This document shows positions 36,431-44,993 of a stretch of 64,000 bases of DNA, piece by piece. The stretch is from positions 186,001 through 250,000 of the forward strand of contig CAWUIB010000001.1 of assembly GCA_963922335.1 (NCBI GenBank), read 5' to 3'. The translations under genes and the position numbers were made by a program. Source of the stretch: CALBPI01 sp963922335. Lineage in GTDB: Bacteria; Pseudomonadota; Gammaproteobacteria; Steroidobacterales; Woeseiaceae. Below the pieces are notes generated by a model. The model saw only the letters and a list, made by a program, of their open reading frames with translations. It was not told the DNA's origin and did not search any database. The stretch's first letter is position 1. Each line of letters begins with the position of its first letter.

Positions 36431-37500
36431 GTCGACAAGAACAAAATAGCGGGACTCGTCCGGTTCGCGAAGCGCATCGAATCGACGAGTCCCGGCTTTT
36501 TGAATATCTCGGCGATCACATTTCCGGGTTTGAAGGTCCACTGACGGTATCGCAATTCAAAGGCGGCCAGTCCAACCCAACCTACAAGCTCGAGACCCCG
36601 AAACACTCGTATGTGCTCCGGCGTAAGCCGCCGGGCAAACTGTTGCCTTCTGCGCACGCCGTTGATCGTGAGTATCGTGTCATCAGCGCTTTGCACGAGA
36701 CCGGGTTTCCGGTCGCGAGGCCACATCTGTTATGCGAAGACGACGATGTGATCGGTACGATGTTTTACGTGATGGATTGCGTTGACGGACCAATCTATTG
36801 GGAACCGGACTTACCCCAATGTGATACCGGATCGCGAGCGGAAATCTATGATTCGATGAACCGCACCATCGCGCGTCTTCACTCGATCGATTTCAAGGCG
36901 ATTGGCCTTGAGGATTACGGTAAAGCCGGCAACTACTTTGAGCGGCAGATTTCCCGGTGGTCGAAGCAATACATCGCCTCCGAAACCGAAACGATCGAGC
37001 CTATGGACAAGCTGATGGCGTGGCTCGAGGGCAACGTACCTTCGGACCAGTCGGAGAGCATTGTCCACGGCGACTATCGTCTCGATAACATGGTGTTCCG
37101 TCCGACCGGTAATTCTGTGGCGGCGATCCTCGATTGGGAGTTATCGACGATCGGGCATCCGCTCGCCGATTTCACCTATCACCTGATGGTGTGGCAAATG
37201 CCGGACATCGGGATTGGTTCCAGCGGACTGGTTGGTAAAGATGTCTCCGAGCTCGGCATACCGACAGAACAAGCTTACGTTGAAGCTTACTGCGAGCGCA
37301 CGGGTCGCGACGGCATAGAGAACAGAGATTTCTATTCAGCGTTCAACTTTTTCCGTATCGCCGCAATTCTTCAAGGAATCGCTGGCCGCGTACGAGACGG
37401 TACTGCGGCGAGTGCGCACGCCGCCAATGCGATTGCCGGTGTTCGACCGTTGGCTGAGACGGGGTGGCATTACGCGCAGCGCGCTGGCGCCTCGGGTTAG
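36427..37500 (+). CDS. APH-type phosphotransferase family protein (acyl-CoA metabolism associated)
   Basis: A 357-residue kinase-fold protein of the phosphotransferase family fused to acyl-CoA dehydrogenase in ACAD10/11 and represented by LvaA in levulinate catabolism, which phosphorylates 4-hydroxyacyl-CoA. The nucleotide loop FKGGQSNPTYKL is near 40-51, the catalytic loop HGDYRLDN is at 214-221 (D216), and the metal-binding Asp is in ILDWELSTIGHP. The best-supported start is TTG at 36427, overlapping the peptidase stop; no in-frame ATG preserves the N-terminal domain. A MaoC-like hydratase follows after 2 bases. The substrate is inferred from context. Confidence 0.85.
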   Translation: MSRQEQNSGTRPVREAHRIDESRLFEYLGDHISGFEGPLTVSQFKGGQSNPTYKLETPKHSYVLRRKPPGKLLPSAHAVDREYRVISALHETGFPVARPHLLCEDDDVIGTMFYVMDCVDGPIYWEPDLPQCDTGSRAEIYDSMNRTIARLHSIDFKAIGLEDYGKAGNYFERQISRWSKQYIASETETIEPMDKLMAWLEGNVPSDQSESIVHGDYRLDNMVFRPTGNSVAAILDWELSTIGHPLADFTYHLMVWQMPDIGIGSSGLVGKDVSELGIPTEQAYVEAYCERTGRDGIENRDFYSAFNFFRIAAILQGIAGRVRDGTAASAHAANAIAGVRPLAETGWHYAQRAGASG

Positions 37501-37502
37501 CC

Positions 37503-38357
37503 ATGGCGCTCGATGCGCAACGGCTAAGTTCGCTTGCCCGCAAAGACTTACCGTTTAGCTGGCGTCCGAACCAGTCGGGTCTCTATGCCCTCAGTATCGG
37601 TTTCGGGCGCGAGGTCGATAGTCGCGCCGAGCAAGAGTATTTGTTGCCAGGGGCAACACAACGCGCTGTGCCGACCATGGCTTCTGTCATGACTGTGAAT
37701 GTCTTCGAGCAAGACTACGGTTGGCAGTACGAACAGATGCTGCATGGCGAGCAGTACCTTCGCCTTCATCGACCTTTGCGACCGGCAGAAGACCTGCTCG
37801 CAGATTTCTCCGTCGATCGAGTCCACGACAAAGGGGTCAACCGCCCCGCGATGATTGTCACGCGCGTCGATGCGAGACGGGCATCCGATGGTTCGCCGTT
37901 GTTTACGCTTGGCTCAACACTGGTTGCGCGCGGGGATGGCGGCTTCGATGGACCGCAGGATGCATTACCATCGCTGCACGTGGTGCCCGACCGTTCACCG
38001 GACCTAACCCACCATGCACCTACCCGGCCTGAGCAGGCGTTTCTCTATCGCTTTAACGGTGACCACAATCCGCTGCACTTGCGCTCAGATGCAGCGCGAT
38101 TGGCGGGGTTTCCGAAACCAATCCTGCAAGGGCTATGTACATACGGTTTCGCCTGCCGCGCGATTTTAGAAACGATTTGCGATTTTGATCACACCCTGAT
38201 TGGCGAATTCAATGCGCGATTTACCGGGCCGGTGTTTCCCGGTGAGGTCATCACAACACTGATGTGGCAGGAGGGTGAGGATGTCTCGTTCCGTTGTCGA
38301 GTGGATTCGCGCAACGTGACCGTGTTGGACCACGGCTACTGCAGACTGTTGGTGTGA
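37503..38357 (+). CDS. MaoC-like (R)-specific enoyl-CoA hydratase, double hotdog
   Basis: Hydrates trans-2-enoyl-CoA to (R)-3-hydroxyacyl-CoA. The 284-residue product has an N-terminal degenerate hotdog and a C-terminal MaoC hotdog carrying the hydratase-2 signature: YRFNGDHNPLHLRSD with catalytic Asp and His, followed by FPKPILQGLCTYG. This layout resembles eukaryotic hydratase 2 and bacterial MaoC-like dehydratases. ATG at 37503, two bases after the kinase gene, is preferred over 37464, which lies within it. Tight spacing implies co-expression with the kinase and the S9 peptidase. Confidence 0.86.
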   Translation: MALDAQRLSSLARKDLPFSWRPNQSGLYALSIGFGREVDSRAEQEYLLPGATQRAVPTMASVMTVNVFEQDYGWQYEQMLHGEQYLRLHRPLRPAEDLLADFSVDRVHDKGVNRPAMIVTRVDARRASDGSPLFTLGSTLVARGDGGFDGPQDALPSLHVVPDRSPDLTHHAPTRPEQAFLYRFNGDHNPLHLRSDAARLAGFPKPILQGLCTYGFACRAILETICDFDHTLIGEFNARFTGPVFPGEVITTLMWQEGEDVSFRCRVDSRNVTVLDHGYCRLLV

Positions 38358-38365
38358 CGGCCGAA

Positions 38366-39109
38366 TCAATCCGCGGTTTCGGGGCTCTTCGCACGCGATA
38401 GTCGTTGTGCATTAATTTCGTAACGCACAGTCATTCCTTCGGCCACTCTCACAGCGCCGCCCGCTGCTGAGAAGGGCGTTAAACCGAGTTGTTCGTGCGT
38501 CAGGGTGACTTCGCCGGTTACCTGAAGTTGGTTCTCCGATTGCTCTATCGAGAGGGGCATACGCAACGCGACGGTCCTGCCGATAACGGTAATGTCACAT
38601 GCCGCTGTCGCGGGTTCCGTATCCATTTGGATATCGCGACAGGCGACCCGAATGAACGCGTGGTTATCCGCATCGAGAAAGTCTGCCCCCAGCATGTTGT
38701 TGCGCGTGCCGATCCGATCTTTTTCAGGTACCGGTGCTTCGAACTCAGCCCCCTCCCCTGCGCGCACAGCAGGATCATCCACCACGAGCGTGGTGACTGG
38801 CAGCACAATGCGTGCGATCGTTTCTTCGAGATTCGGCGCAACCCAAACTGTGCCGGTCAGTCCGGAACTGCTGATGGCATGATTGTGGCCGAGTCGTGCC
38901 ATGGTGCCCGCGCGAAACGTCAGCACGGTGACGCGACTGTTGGCCGGGACCACAGCAAATCGTTCTGCGTCTGGTGCCGGCTCCTGTGCGGGTTCAACCC
39001 GCGTCACACCGTCCGCGCTCTCTACCCCAGGGGCCGTGGACTGCGTTACCGGCGCGCAGCCCGAAAGCAACGCGGTCAGCGCGGTTATGAACACTACGAT
39101 TTTTCGCAT
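38366..39109 (-). CDS. YceI-domain lipoprotein
   Basis: YceI proteins are lipocalin-like periplasmic proteins that bind long isoprenoid or lipid ligands. Starting at MRKIVVFITALTALLSGCAPV gives a classic lipoprotein signal with lipobox LSGC, so the mature protein would be lipidated. Then come a Pro/Glu linker and a YceI domain (VPANSRVTVLTFRAGTMARLGHNHA ... NNMLGADFLDADNHAFIRV). The length is about 247 residues. The frame upstream to 39214 overlaps the divergent crotonase and is rejected. It converges with the MaoC gene (8 bases apart). Confidence 0.83.
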   Translation of the reverse strand: MRKIVVFITALTALLSGCAPVTQSTAPGVESADGVTRVEPAQEPAPDAERFAVVPANSRVTVLTFRAGTMARLGHNHAISSSGLTGTVWVAPNLEETIARIVLPVTTLVVDDPAVRAGEGAEFEAPVPEKDRIGTRNNMLGADFLDADNHAFIRVACRDIQMDTEPATAACDITVIGRTVALRMPLSIEQSENQLQVTGEVTLTHEQLGLTPFSAAGGAVRVAEGMTVRYEINAQRLSRAKSPETAD

Positions 39110-39152
39110 GGGTCGTGTCGCCGGGAAAAAGGGGCCCCAAGGCCGATGTCGG

Positions 39153-39158
39153 TATAAT
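39153..39158 (+). promoter_or_regulatory. Perfect -10 hexamer (TATAAT) for the crotonase gene
   Basis: TATAAT lies 26 bases before the ATG at 39185, and AAGGGGAG sits between as the ribosome site. A matching -35 is not clear in the GC-rich sequence upstream, so it may need an activator. Confidence 0.5.
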
Positions 39159-39184
39159 ACCTCCCAACTTAAGGGGAGTAACCA

Positions 39185-40015
39185 ATGAGCGAGCGCGTTC
39201 TCATCGAAGAGCAAGACGGTATTGCCGTTGTCACACTAAACCGACCAGAAAAACTGAATGCACTCGACCCCGAGACGTTCGACGCACTGAGCAAGGCGGG
39301 CGCGGACATCTCGGCTCGATCAGACGTGCGTGCGGTCATTCTTCGTGGCGCAGGCGGTAATTTCTCCGCCGGTCTGGATGTATCGGGTATGGGCAGCTCG
39401 GCGCTGAGCGATTTCCCGGATCAGGCCTTCAAGGGGCTAATGGGCACGCCCGCCAATCGGTTCCAGCACCCTGTCTGGGTGTGGCATGCGATGCAGATTC
39501 CCGTGATCGCCGTTTTGGAAGGAATCTGTTTCGGAGGCGGGTTCCAGGTTGCATCGGGTGCCGATATTCGCATTGCGGCCCCTGATGCGCGCTTTTCGAT
39601 CATGGAGAGTAAATGGGGCCTGGTCCCCGACATGGGGATGACAGCGGTATTGCGCGGTGTGGTGCGGCGTGACGTCTTAAAGCGTCTGTCCTGGACCTCA
39701 GAGATCATCGATGCTCAGGCGGCGGCAAGTCATGGTCTCGTGTCGGAGGTGAGCGACGCGCCGATGGATGCGGCGCTAGCGCTAGCGAAGACTCTGACAG
39801 AACGCTCGCCGGATGCCGTACGTGCGATCAAGACGCTGATCGATACCGCGTGTGACGCGGCACCGGAAACGGCGCTCAAGATTGAGGCGCATCTTCAATG
39901 GGCGATGTTGCAGAGCGCGAATCAGAAAGAGGCGGTCATGGCGAATCTGCAAAAGCGTTCGCCAGACTTCAGCGATCCTGTGAGCGACCCGAAAAAAGTC
40001 CTCGACGCGCTTTGA
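39185..40015 (+). CDS. Crotonase-family enoyl-CoA hydratase/isomerase
   Basis: A 276-residue crotonase-fold protein. The CoA-binding/oxyanion segments are FSAGLDVSGM (60-69) and EGICFGGGFQVASGADIRIA (112-131). Of the two canonical hydratase glutamates, the first position (GGGxE) is Q121 and the second is kept as E141 (SIMESKWG), so it may be an isomerase or a specialised hydratase. Its own -10 and a strong ribosome site precede it. The 3' end overlaps the convergent mipA-like gene by 47 bases. Confidence 0.87.
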   Translation: MSERVLIEEQDGIAVVTLNRPEKLNALDPETFDALSKAGADISARSDVRAVILRGAGGNFSAGLDVSGMGSSALSDFPDQAFKGLMGTPANRFQHPVWVWHAMQIPVIAVLEGICFGGGFQVASGADIRIAAPDARFSIMESKWGLVPDMGMTAVLRGVVRRDVLKRLSWTSEIIDAQAAASHGLVSEVSDAPMDAALALAKTLTERSPDAVRAIKTLIDTACDAAPETALKIEAHLQWAMLQSANQKEAVMANLQKRSPDFSDPVSDPKKVLDAL

Positions 40016-40862
40016 CGCGTCGTTTGCTCTGCCACAGGCGCTGGACAAAGACGAATCCGACGCTCACGCCGTAGTCTTGCCGGAACAATGGAGAATCCTC
40101 GTTGGCGCTGCCGTTCAGGAAGGCGTAGCTAACCCCTATGGCTGCAAACCGTCCCTCACCGCGCCACTGTAAGCCCAGCCCGAGGCGGGTCTGCAGGTAA
40201 CCACCGCTGGCACTGAAGCTTGGTCGATCCACGGTGGCGAATTCCGGGGCGACATCGAAAAAGTAGGATTGCAAGCGCTCGCTCGCGAAGGCGGGTGAAA
40301 CGCTGACTGACCACTCGAATTGGCGATCGGCAAACTCGTGTTCGTATTCCAACTCCGGGCTGAACACGAACCCTCGATCCCGCAGCCCATCGTCGTCAAA
40401 GGAAAATGCAGCGCGAACGGGTAGCTCGAGCTCAATGCGACGAGTGCCCTCGGCAAACTGTGCCAGTTGAATCTCAATCTCGGGTCCGACCTCGAATACA
40501 AATCCAAGATCGGGCATGCCGGCGCGGGCGCCCACGTCATCACTCTCGGCATCGAAAGAGCCGTTCAGGCTGATTCCGAAATCGACTTTGTCGTTCTGGA
40601 ATAGCTGACCTGACGCGACATTGCCATCACCAATACGCAGGAAATTTCCACGATAGATGACGACAGGGAGGGGCAACCCACGGGCGGTTTGAGACGTTGC
40701 GCCGGGATAATCTGGTGTCCACGCACCACCGACCCCAACGCCAACCTCCCAGAGAGGCAATCCCTCGCCGTTGGCACTGCTGCTCGGAACTTGCATGGAC
40801 TGTCCGAACGCCGCAGTGGACAGAAGCCATCCTGCGGTTGCAACGAGGAGTCTTGAGATCAC
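39969..40862 (-). CDS. MipA/OmpV family outer-membrane protein
   Basis: MipA/OmpV proteins are small outer-membrane beta-barrels, in E. coli linked to murein synthesis. The 297-residue product has a signal peptide (about 1-21, cleavage near AFGQS), GLPLWEVGVGVGGAWTPDYPG, alternating amphipathic strands, and DYGVSVGFVFVQRLW near the end. An unusual basic tail of about 18 residues (SKRRVKARRGLF) follows the last strand and is encoded over the end of the opposing crotonase gene. Its ATG overlaps the tetR stop by four bases, so it is expressed with that regulator. Confidence 0.83.
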   Translation of the reverse strand: MISRLLVATAGWLLSTAAFGQSMQVPSSSANGEGLPLWEVGVGVGGAWTPDYPGATSQTARGLPLPVVIYRGNFLRIGDGNVASGQLFQNDKVDFGISLNGSFDAESDDVGARAGMPDLGFVFEVGPEIEIQLAQFAEGTRRIELELPVRAAFSFDDDGLRDRGFVFSPELEYEHEFADRQFEWSVSVSPAFASERLQSYFFDVAPEFATVDRPSFSASGGYLQTRLGLGLQWRGEGRFAAIGVSYAFLNGSANEDSPLFRQDYGVSVGFVFVQRLWQSKRRVKARRGLFSGRSQDR

Positions 40863-41455
40863 GCGCTGAGGCCACGCGTCAGGTAATCAGGGAAGGTAGC
40901 AGCTACGCGTTGCGCTACCGCATCGTCGCCGTGAAACCATTTCGGGATCCAGTTGATTGCGCCCATGATTGCGTTGCCGGTCATTCTCACGTCGCATGCG
41001 AGAATACTGCCATCCTCGATGCCTTGCTCGAGCACCTGCTCAAAACGTGCGCTGTGTTCGCGTGAGAGGGCAAGAATGTGTTCGCGATCATCATCTCGCA
41101 GCGAAGGAATTTCGCTCATGATTGCGATAGGCCCAGCACTGCCGCAGTGTGCGTCCACGTGGCGCTTCACGTAGTCGCGTGCGATGTCGAGGCCGCTGCC
41201 GCCGTTCGCAATCGCATCGTCCAGAGCTGCTCGTCCAATGTCGGCTGCGCGGCGGTAACACTCGTAGACCAACTGCTGTTTGCCATCGATGTAGTAATAG
41301 ATCGCGGCATCAGTGAGGCCGAGATGCGCGCTCACGTCCTTCAGCGAAGTGCCGCTGTAGCCCTTTTCATTGAAACAACGGGCTGCTGCACGCAGCAATT
41401 GCTCGCGCTTGTCACCAAACGCGGAAGTGGCGGATTTGGTTGAATTTGTGACCAT
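40859..41455 (-). CDS. TetR family transcriptional regulator
   Basis: A 198-residue regulator. The N-terminal helix-turn-helix (about 17-62) reads REQLLRAAARCFNEKGYSGTSLKDVS followed by LTDAAIYYYIDGKQQL. The C-terminal ligand domain resembles acyl-CoA-responsive TetR proteins. It is divergent from the isobutyryl-CoA mutase gene, with a perfect 18-base palindrome in the 84-base gap, and is translationally coupled to the mipA-like gene. Inference: it represses both directions and responds to an acyl-CoA. Confidence 0.9.
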   Translation of the reverse strand: MVTNSTKSATSAFGDKREQLLRAAARCFNEKGYSGTSLKDVSAHLGLTDAAIYYYIDGKQQLVYECYRRAADIGRAALDDAIANGGSGLDIARDYVKRHVDAHCGSAGPIAIMSEIPSLRDDDREHILALSREHSARFEQVLEQGIEDGSILACDVRMTGNAIMGAINWIPKWFHGDDAVAQRVAATFPDYLTRGLSA

Positions 41456-41464
41456 CGTTCCGTA

Positions 41465-41482
41465 TTTTAATCATGATTAAAA
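41465..41482. promoter_or_regulatory. Perfect 18-bp palindrome, probable TetR operator
   Basis: TTTTAATCATGATTAAAA is an exact inverted repeat, ten bases from the tetR start codon and 57 from the mutase start. Length and placement fit a TetR operator controlling both divergent units. No second copy of this sequence was noticed in the window. Confidence 0.7.
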
Positions 41483-41539
41483 CCGGGGTGCCACACATCC
41501 CGGTCTTGAGTTGTCCCAACCAAACCCCGGGGGGTTCCC

Positions 41540-44500
41540 ATGAGCGTTGTTGCTAACGAGGCTACGTCGACGGCGTCCCGCCGTGAAGCCGTGCCGCTCA
41601 GATTCGTCACCGCAGCCTCTTTGTTCGATGGCCACGATGCCGCGATTAACATCATGCGTCGTCTGATCCAGAGTAAAGGTGCAGAGGTTGTTCATCTCGG
41701 CCACAACCGGAGCGTCGCAGACGTCGTTCGCGCCGCGATTCAGGAAGATGCGGACGGCATTGCGATCAGCTCCTATCAGGGCGGGCACAACGAGTACTTC
41801 CGCTACATGGTCGATATGCTCGCTGAGCACAACGCCGGCCACATCCGCGTATTCGGTGGCGGCGGTGGCACGATTACGCCCGAAGAGATCAAGGACCTCA
41901 TGGACTACGGGGTCGCCAGAATCTATCACCCCAATGACGGGATGAACATGGGTCTTGACGCGATGATCGAAGATCTGATCACCAAGACTCGCGAGGGGCG
42001 AGCTACCCGCGCGTTGCTCAGTGCTCCCGAAGAGCCAAATCCGAACGACATGGCGACGCTCGCGGCGATGATTTCGGCGATCGAGCAACAGGGTTTTGAC
42101 CTCGATACGCTCTCGCACTTAAGAAAGACCTGGTCGCTGTCGGCGGCGGTTCCCGTGATCGGCATTACCGGGACGGGTGGTGCAGGCAAGTCGAGCGTTA
42201 CCGACGAGCTACTCAATCGCTTCACACAGTATTTTCCGGAGCACAAGATCGCCGTCGTTGCGGTTGACCCAACCCGTCGTCGCACCGGCGGCGCATTGCT
42301 GGGCGATAGAATCCGCATGAACACACTGCGTCATCCGAACTTGTTCATGCGCTCGATCGCCACTCGCCGGCAACACTTGGCAACCAGCGAGATGCTCGGC
42401 GATATTGTGGCGTTCCTGAAGCACTCCGGTTTTGATCTCGTCATTGTGGAGACGGCAGGTATTGGGCAAAGCGATAGCCAGATTGTCGATCTGGTCGACT
42501 TTGCTATGTATGTGATGACGTCTGACTATGGCGCGGCCAGTCAGCTCGAAAAGATCGACATGCTGGACTTTGCGGATCTGGTTGTTCTGAACAAGTACGA
42601 CAAACGCGGCGCGGAGGATGCCCTGCGAGATATCCGTAAACAATGGAAGCGAAACCGGCTCGAGTTCCAGATGGACGATGAGGCTGTCCCGGTCTATCCA
42701 ACCATCGCCAGCCAATTCAATGACCCGGGCCTGACCTGGATGTTCTCTCAGCTGTGCCAGCGTCTGGCAGAAAAGCTACACCTTGATGCAGAGCGTTGGA
42801 CGCTGGATTTGGCGCCAGGTCATAAAGAGCCTCGTGCCACGGCGTTGATTCCCGGTGCCCGTCAGCGGTATCTCGCCGAGATTGCGGAACAAGGTCGAGC
42901 GATAAACGAGAGCGTTGATCGCCAAGCGGAGCAGGCGGCAGCCGCACAGCACTACTACGAATCACTGAGTGCACTGGAGGATCCGCACCTGCCGCGTCCG
43001 CGCGGTCGATATGCGCCCGAAGCGCTGACCGGGGAGGGCGATGCGACGCTGCTGACATTGCGCCAACGTTACCAGGAGGCGATCGGTTCGCTGACTGGGG
43101 AAGCGCAAAAGCTACTCGACGAATGGCCGGAACGTCGCGAGGGTGTGACCGCCGAACAGTTCGAATACTCAGTTCGCGGAAAGACGATCACCGGAAACAA
43201 CTATCGTGAAACGCTCAGCCATCAGCGCGTTCCGAAGATTGCGCCACCGCGCACGGATAGCTGGGGTGAACAGTTGCGTTTCCTCATGCGAGAGAACTTG
43301 CCGGGTGCATATCCGTATACCGGTGGGGTCTACCCTTACCGTCGTACCGGTGAAGACCCGATTCGAATGTTTGCGGGTGAAGGGACACCAGAGCGCACCA
43401 ATCGGCGTTTCCACTTCTTATCGAAGGGACAACCGGCGGCGCGATTGTCGACAGCGTTCGACTCCGTCACGCTATACGGTGAGGACCCGCATGAGCGACC
43501 AGACATCTTCGGTAAAGTTGGAAACTCTGGCGTATCGATCGCGACGGTCGATGACATGAAGAAACTGTATTCGGGTTTTGATCTGTGCGCTCCGACAACG
43601 TCTGTGTCGATGACGATCAACGGGCCGGCGCCGATCATCCTGGCGTTTTTCATGAATACGGCAATCGATCAGCAGGTTGAGAAACATCTCGACGAAACCA
43701 ATGGCTGGGACGCCGCGCAAGCGCGCATCGATGCCTATTTCTCAAGTCGTGAGAAGCCGGGTTATGACGCGGAGTTGCCCGATGGTCACAATGGGTTGGG
43801 GCTGCGGTTACTGGGTATTCCCGGGCATGAGGTGGTCGACGCCGAGACGTATGAACGCATTCGTGTGGAAACGTTGAAGACGGTCCGCGGCACAGTTCAG
43901 GCCGATATTCTGAAAGAGGATCAGGCGCAGAACACCTGTATCTTCTCGACAGAGTTTGCGATGAAGATGATGGGCGATGTGCAGCAGTACTTCATCGATC
44001 ACAAGGTCAGAAACTACTACAGCGTCTCGATTAGCGGCTACCACATCGCAGAAGCCGGGGCGAACCCGATCTCGCAACTGGCATTTACGCTATCCAACGG
44101 GTTTACGATCGTCGAGTACTATCTCGCGCGCGGTATGGATATCGACGATTTCGCGCCGAACCTCTCGTTCTTCTTTTCCAACGGGATGGATCCGGAGTAC
44201 ACGGTGATTGGACGCGTCGCACGACGCATCTGGGCGCGGGCGATGCGCGAGCGCTACGGGGCGAGTGCAAGAAGCCAGATGATGAAGTATCACATCCAGA
44301 CTTCCGGGCGCAGCTTGCATGCACAGGAAATTAGCTTTAACGATATCCGAACGACGCTGCAGGCGATGTATGCGTTGTTTGATAACTGTAATTCGCTGCA
44401 TACCAACGCGTTTGATGAGGCGATCACCACGCCGACTGAACAATCGGTACGGCGTGCGGTGGCGATCCAGCTGATCATCAATCGAGAGTTGGGTTTGAAT

Positions 44501-44989
44501 TTCTGCGAGAACCCCTGGCAAGGGTCTTACATCGTTGATGCGCTTACGGACCTCGTGGAAGAGGCGGTGTATCAGGAGTTTGAGAGAATCTCTGAACGCG
44601 GCGGTGTATTGGGCGCGATGGACACGATGTATCAGCGCGGCAAGATTCAGGAAGAGAGCCTCTACTACGAGAGCAAGAAGCACGACGGCAGTTTACCGCT
44701 CATTGGTGTGAACACCTTCTTGCCGCCGGAAGGTCAGGAAGACGAGATTCATGAACTTGAGTTGATTCGATCAACGGACGAAGAAAAGCATCAACAAATT
44801 GGCTCGTTGAGAGCGTTCCAACGAAACTCTGAGGCCGCAACCGAGCAGGCGTTAGCCAAACTACAAGCGGTCGCTCGTGAGCGCGGAAACCTGTTTGACG
44901 CATTGATGGACGCAGTGCAGGTGTGTTCGCTTGGCCAGATCTCTGGTGCGCTCTATGCGGTCGGTGGTGAATACCGCAGGAATATGTAG
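41540..44989 (+). CDS. icmF: Fused isobutyryl-CoA mutase (IcmF)
   Basis: Coenzyme B12-dependent carbon-skeleton mutase, isobutyryl-CoA to butyryl-CoA (some members isovaleryl- to pivalyl-CoA), with a built-in G-protein chaperone. The 1149-residue order is diagnostic: B12-binding domain (about 20-150, cobalt ligand H32 in LFDGHDAA), MeaB-like GTPase (P-loop GTGGAGKSS 211-219, NKYDKRG), then the mutase barrel from about 560 (RMFAGEGTPERTN ... SVSISGYHIAEAGANP). Phe in RMFAGEG sits where methylmalonyl-CoA mutase has Tyr (RQYAGFS), as expected for ICM-type. GGGGGG precedes the ATG. It is divergent from tetR with a shared operator. Confidence 0.95.
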   Translation: MSVVANEATSTASRREAVPLRFVTAASLFDGHDAAINIMRRLIQSKGAEVVHLGHNRSVADVVRAAIQEDADGIAISSYQGGHNEYFRYMVDMLAEHNAGHIRVFGGGGGTITPEEIKDLMDYGVARIYHPNDGMNMGLDAMIEDLITKTREGRATRALLSAPEEPNPNDMATLAAMISAIEQQGFDLDTLSHLRKTWSLSAAVPVIGITGTGGAGKSSVTDELLNRFTQYFPEHKIAVVAVDPTRRRTGGALLGDRIRMNTLRHPNLFMRSIATRRQHLATSEMLGDIVAFLKHSGFDLVIVETAGIGQSDSQIVDLVDFAMYVMTSDYGAASQLEKIDMLDFADLVVLNKYDKRGAEDALRDIRKQWKRNRLEFQMDDEAVPVYPTIASQFNDPGLTWMFSQLCQRLAEKLHLDAERWTLDLAPGHKEPRATALIPGARQRYLAEIAEQGRAINESVDRQAEQAAAAQHYYESLSALEDPHLPRPRGRYAPEALTGEGDATLLTLRQRYQEAIGSLTGEAQKLLDEWPERREGVTAEQFEYSVRGKTITGNNYRETLSHQRVPKIAPPRTDSWGEQLRFLMRENLPGAYPYTGGVYPYRRTGEDPIRMFAGEGTPERTNRRFHFLSKGQPAARLSTAFDSVTLYGEDPHERPDIFGKVGNSGVSIATVDDMKKLYSGFDLCAPTTSVSMTINGPAPIILAFFMNTAIDQQVEKHLDETNGWDAAQARIDAYFSSREKPGYDAELPDGHNGLGLRLLGIPGHEVVDAETYERIRVETLKTVRGTVQADILKEDQAQNTCIFSTEFAMKMMGDVQQYFIDHKVRNYYSVSISGYHIAEAGANPISQLAFTLSNGFTIVEYYLARGMDIDDFAPNLSFFFSNGMDPEYTVIGRVARRIWARAMRERYGASARSQMMKYHIQTSGRSLHAQEISFNDIRTTLQAMYALFDNCNSLHTNAFDEAITTPTEQSVRRAVAIQLIINRELGLNFCENPWQGSYIVDALTDLVEEAVYQEFERISERGGVLGAMDTMYQRGKIQEESLYYESKKHDGSLPLIGVNTFLPPEGQEDEIHELELIRSTDEEKHQQIGSLRAFQRNSEAATEQALAKLQAVARERGNLFDALMDAVQVCSLGQISGALYAVGGEYRRNM

Positions 44990-44993
44990 TTCG

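Noticed and set aside
41456..41539. Cobalamin riboswitch upstream of icmF
   Set aside because: The 84-base gap is too short and lacks a B12-box; the palindrome explains the region better.
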